Source: Deuterostichococcus epilithicus (Eukaryota > Chlorophyta > Trebouxiophyceae > Prasiolales > Stichococcaceae). Taken from it: a DNA stretch of 64,000 nt. The stretch's first letter is position 1. Every line of letters begins with the position of its first letter. Where the stretch lies: assembly GCA_033439295.1 (NCBI GenBank), contig JAVTLE010000016.1, forward strand, positions 2,542,001-2,606,000, written 5' to 3'. Under the pieces are notes generated by a model. That model was not told where the DNA came from. It saw nothing but the letters and a program-made list of their open reading frames with translations, and searched no databases. Below, piece by piece: positions 54,956 to 64,000 of this stretch. A program made the position numbers and the translations under genes.

Positions 54956-64000
<9,045 letters not shown>

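Overview
This is nuclear DNA from a green alga, most likely a trebouxiophyte-type chlorophyte. The evidence is high GC content, genes split into many short exons (60-250 nt) by introns of about 100-700 nt with GT-AG or GC-AG ends, plant-type plastid proteins (LTD, coproporphyrinogen oxidase), plant-type transporters (AUX1-like, DUR3, ABCC), and scattered TTTAGGG-type telomere-like tracts. Species assignment is inference. There are no operons, CRISPR arrays or bacterial insertion sequences.

Layout: 1-4311 (-) is a phosphoglycerate mutase (iPGM) running off the left edge. 5633-9959 (+) is an AUX1/LAX-like auxin or amino-acid permease. 11143-14119 (+) is a membrane-anchored SGNH/PAF-acetylhydrolase-like protein that has lost its catalytic residues. 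14.7-16.1 kb holds a possible two-TM microprotein (+) and a proline-rich protein (-). 18477-21095 (+) is a complete nine-exon short-chain dehydrogenase. 21418-22915 (-) is LTD, the factor that guides light-harvesting proteins inside the plastid. 23.7-27.85 kb (+) is coproporphyrinogen III oxidase. 28691-34155 (-) is the urea transporter DUR3. 34862-38200 (+) is a 2-oxoglutarate/Fe(II) oxygenase. 38695-39139 (-) is a small DUF4242 protein. About 40-42.5 kb (+) is an unidentified low-complexity gene. 44398-47682 (+) is a complete sphingolipid delta-4 desaturase. 48.8-50.8 kb (-) is an unidentified multi-pass membrane protein. 53-64 kb (-) is an ABCC/MRP transporter running off the right edge.

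The genes do not form one pathway. They are housekeeping, plastid (LTD and haem/chlorophyll synthesis), nitrogen-uptake and lipid functions, as expected for a gene-dense algal chromosome arm.

The most unusual feature is architectural. In four genes (iPGM, the SGNH protein, CPX and ABCC) introns carry decayed partial copies of the adjacent exon, usually including the neighbouring splice site. Most lie 90-160 nt from the functional copy. Exon-head copies sit in the upstream intron and exon-tail copies in the downstream intron. Some exons have two such relics. Exon positions were read by eye from splice signals and family motifs; those given to the base for SDR, LTD, DES1 and DUF4242 sum to intact reading frames.
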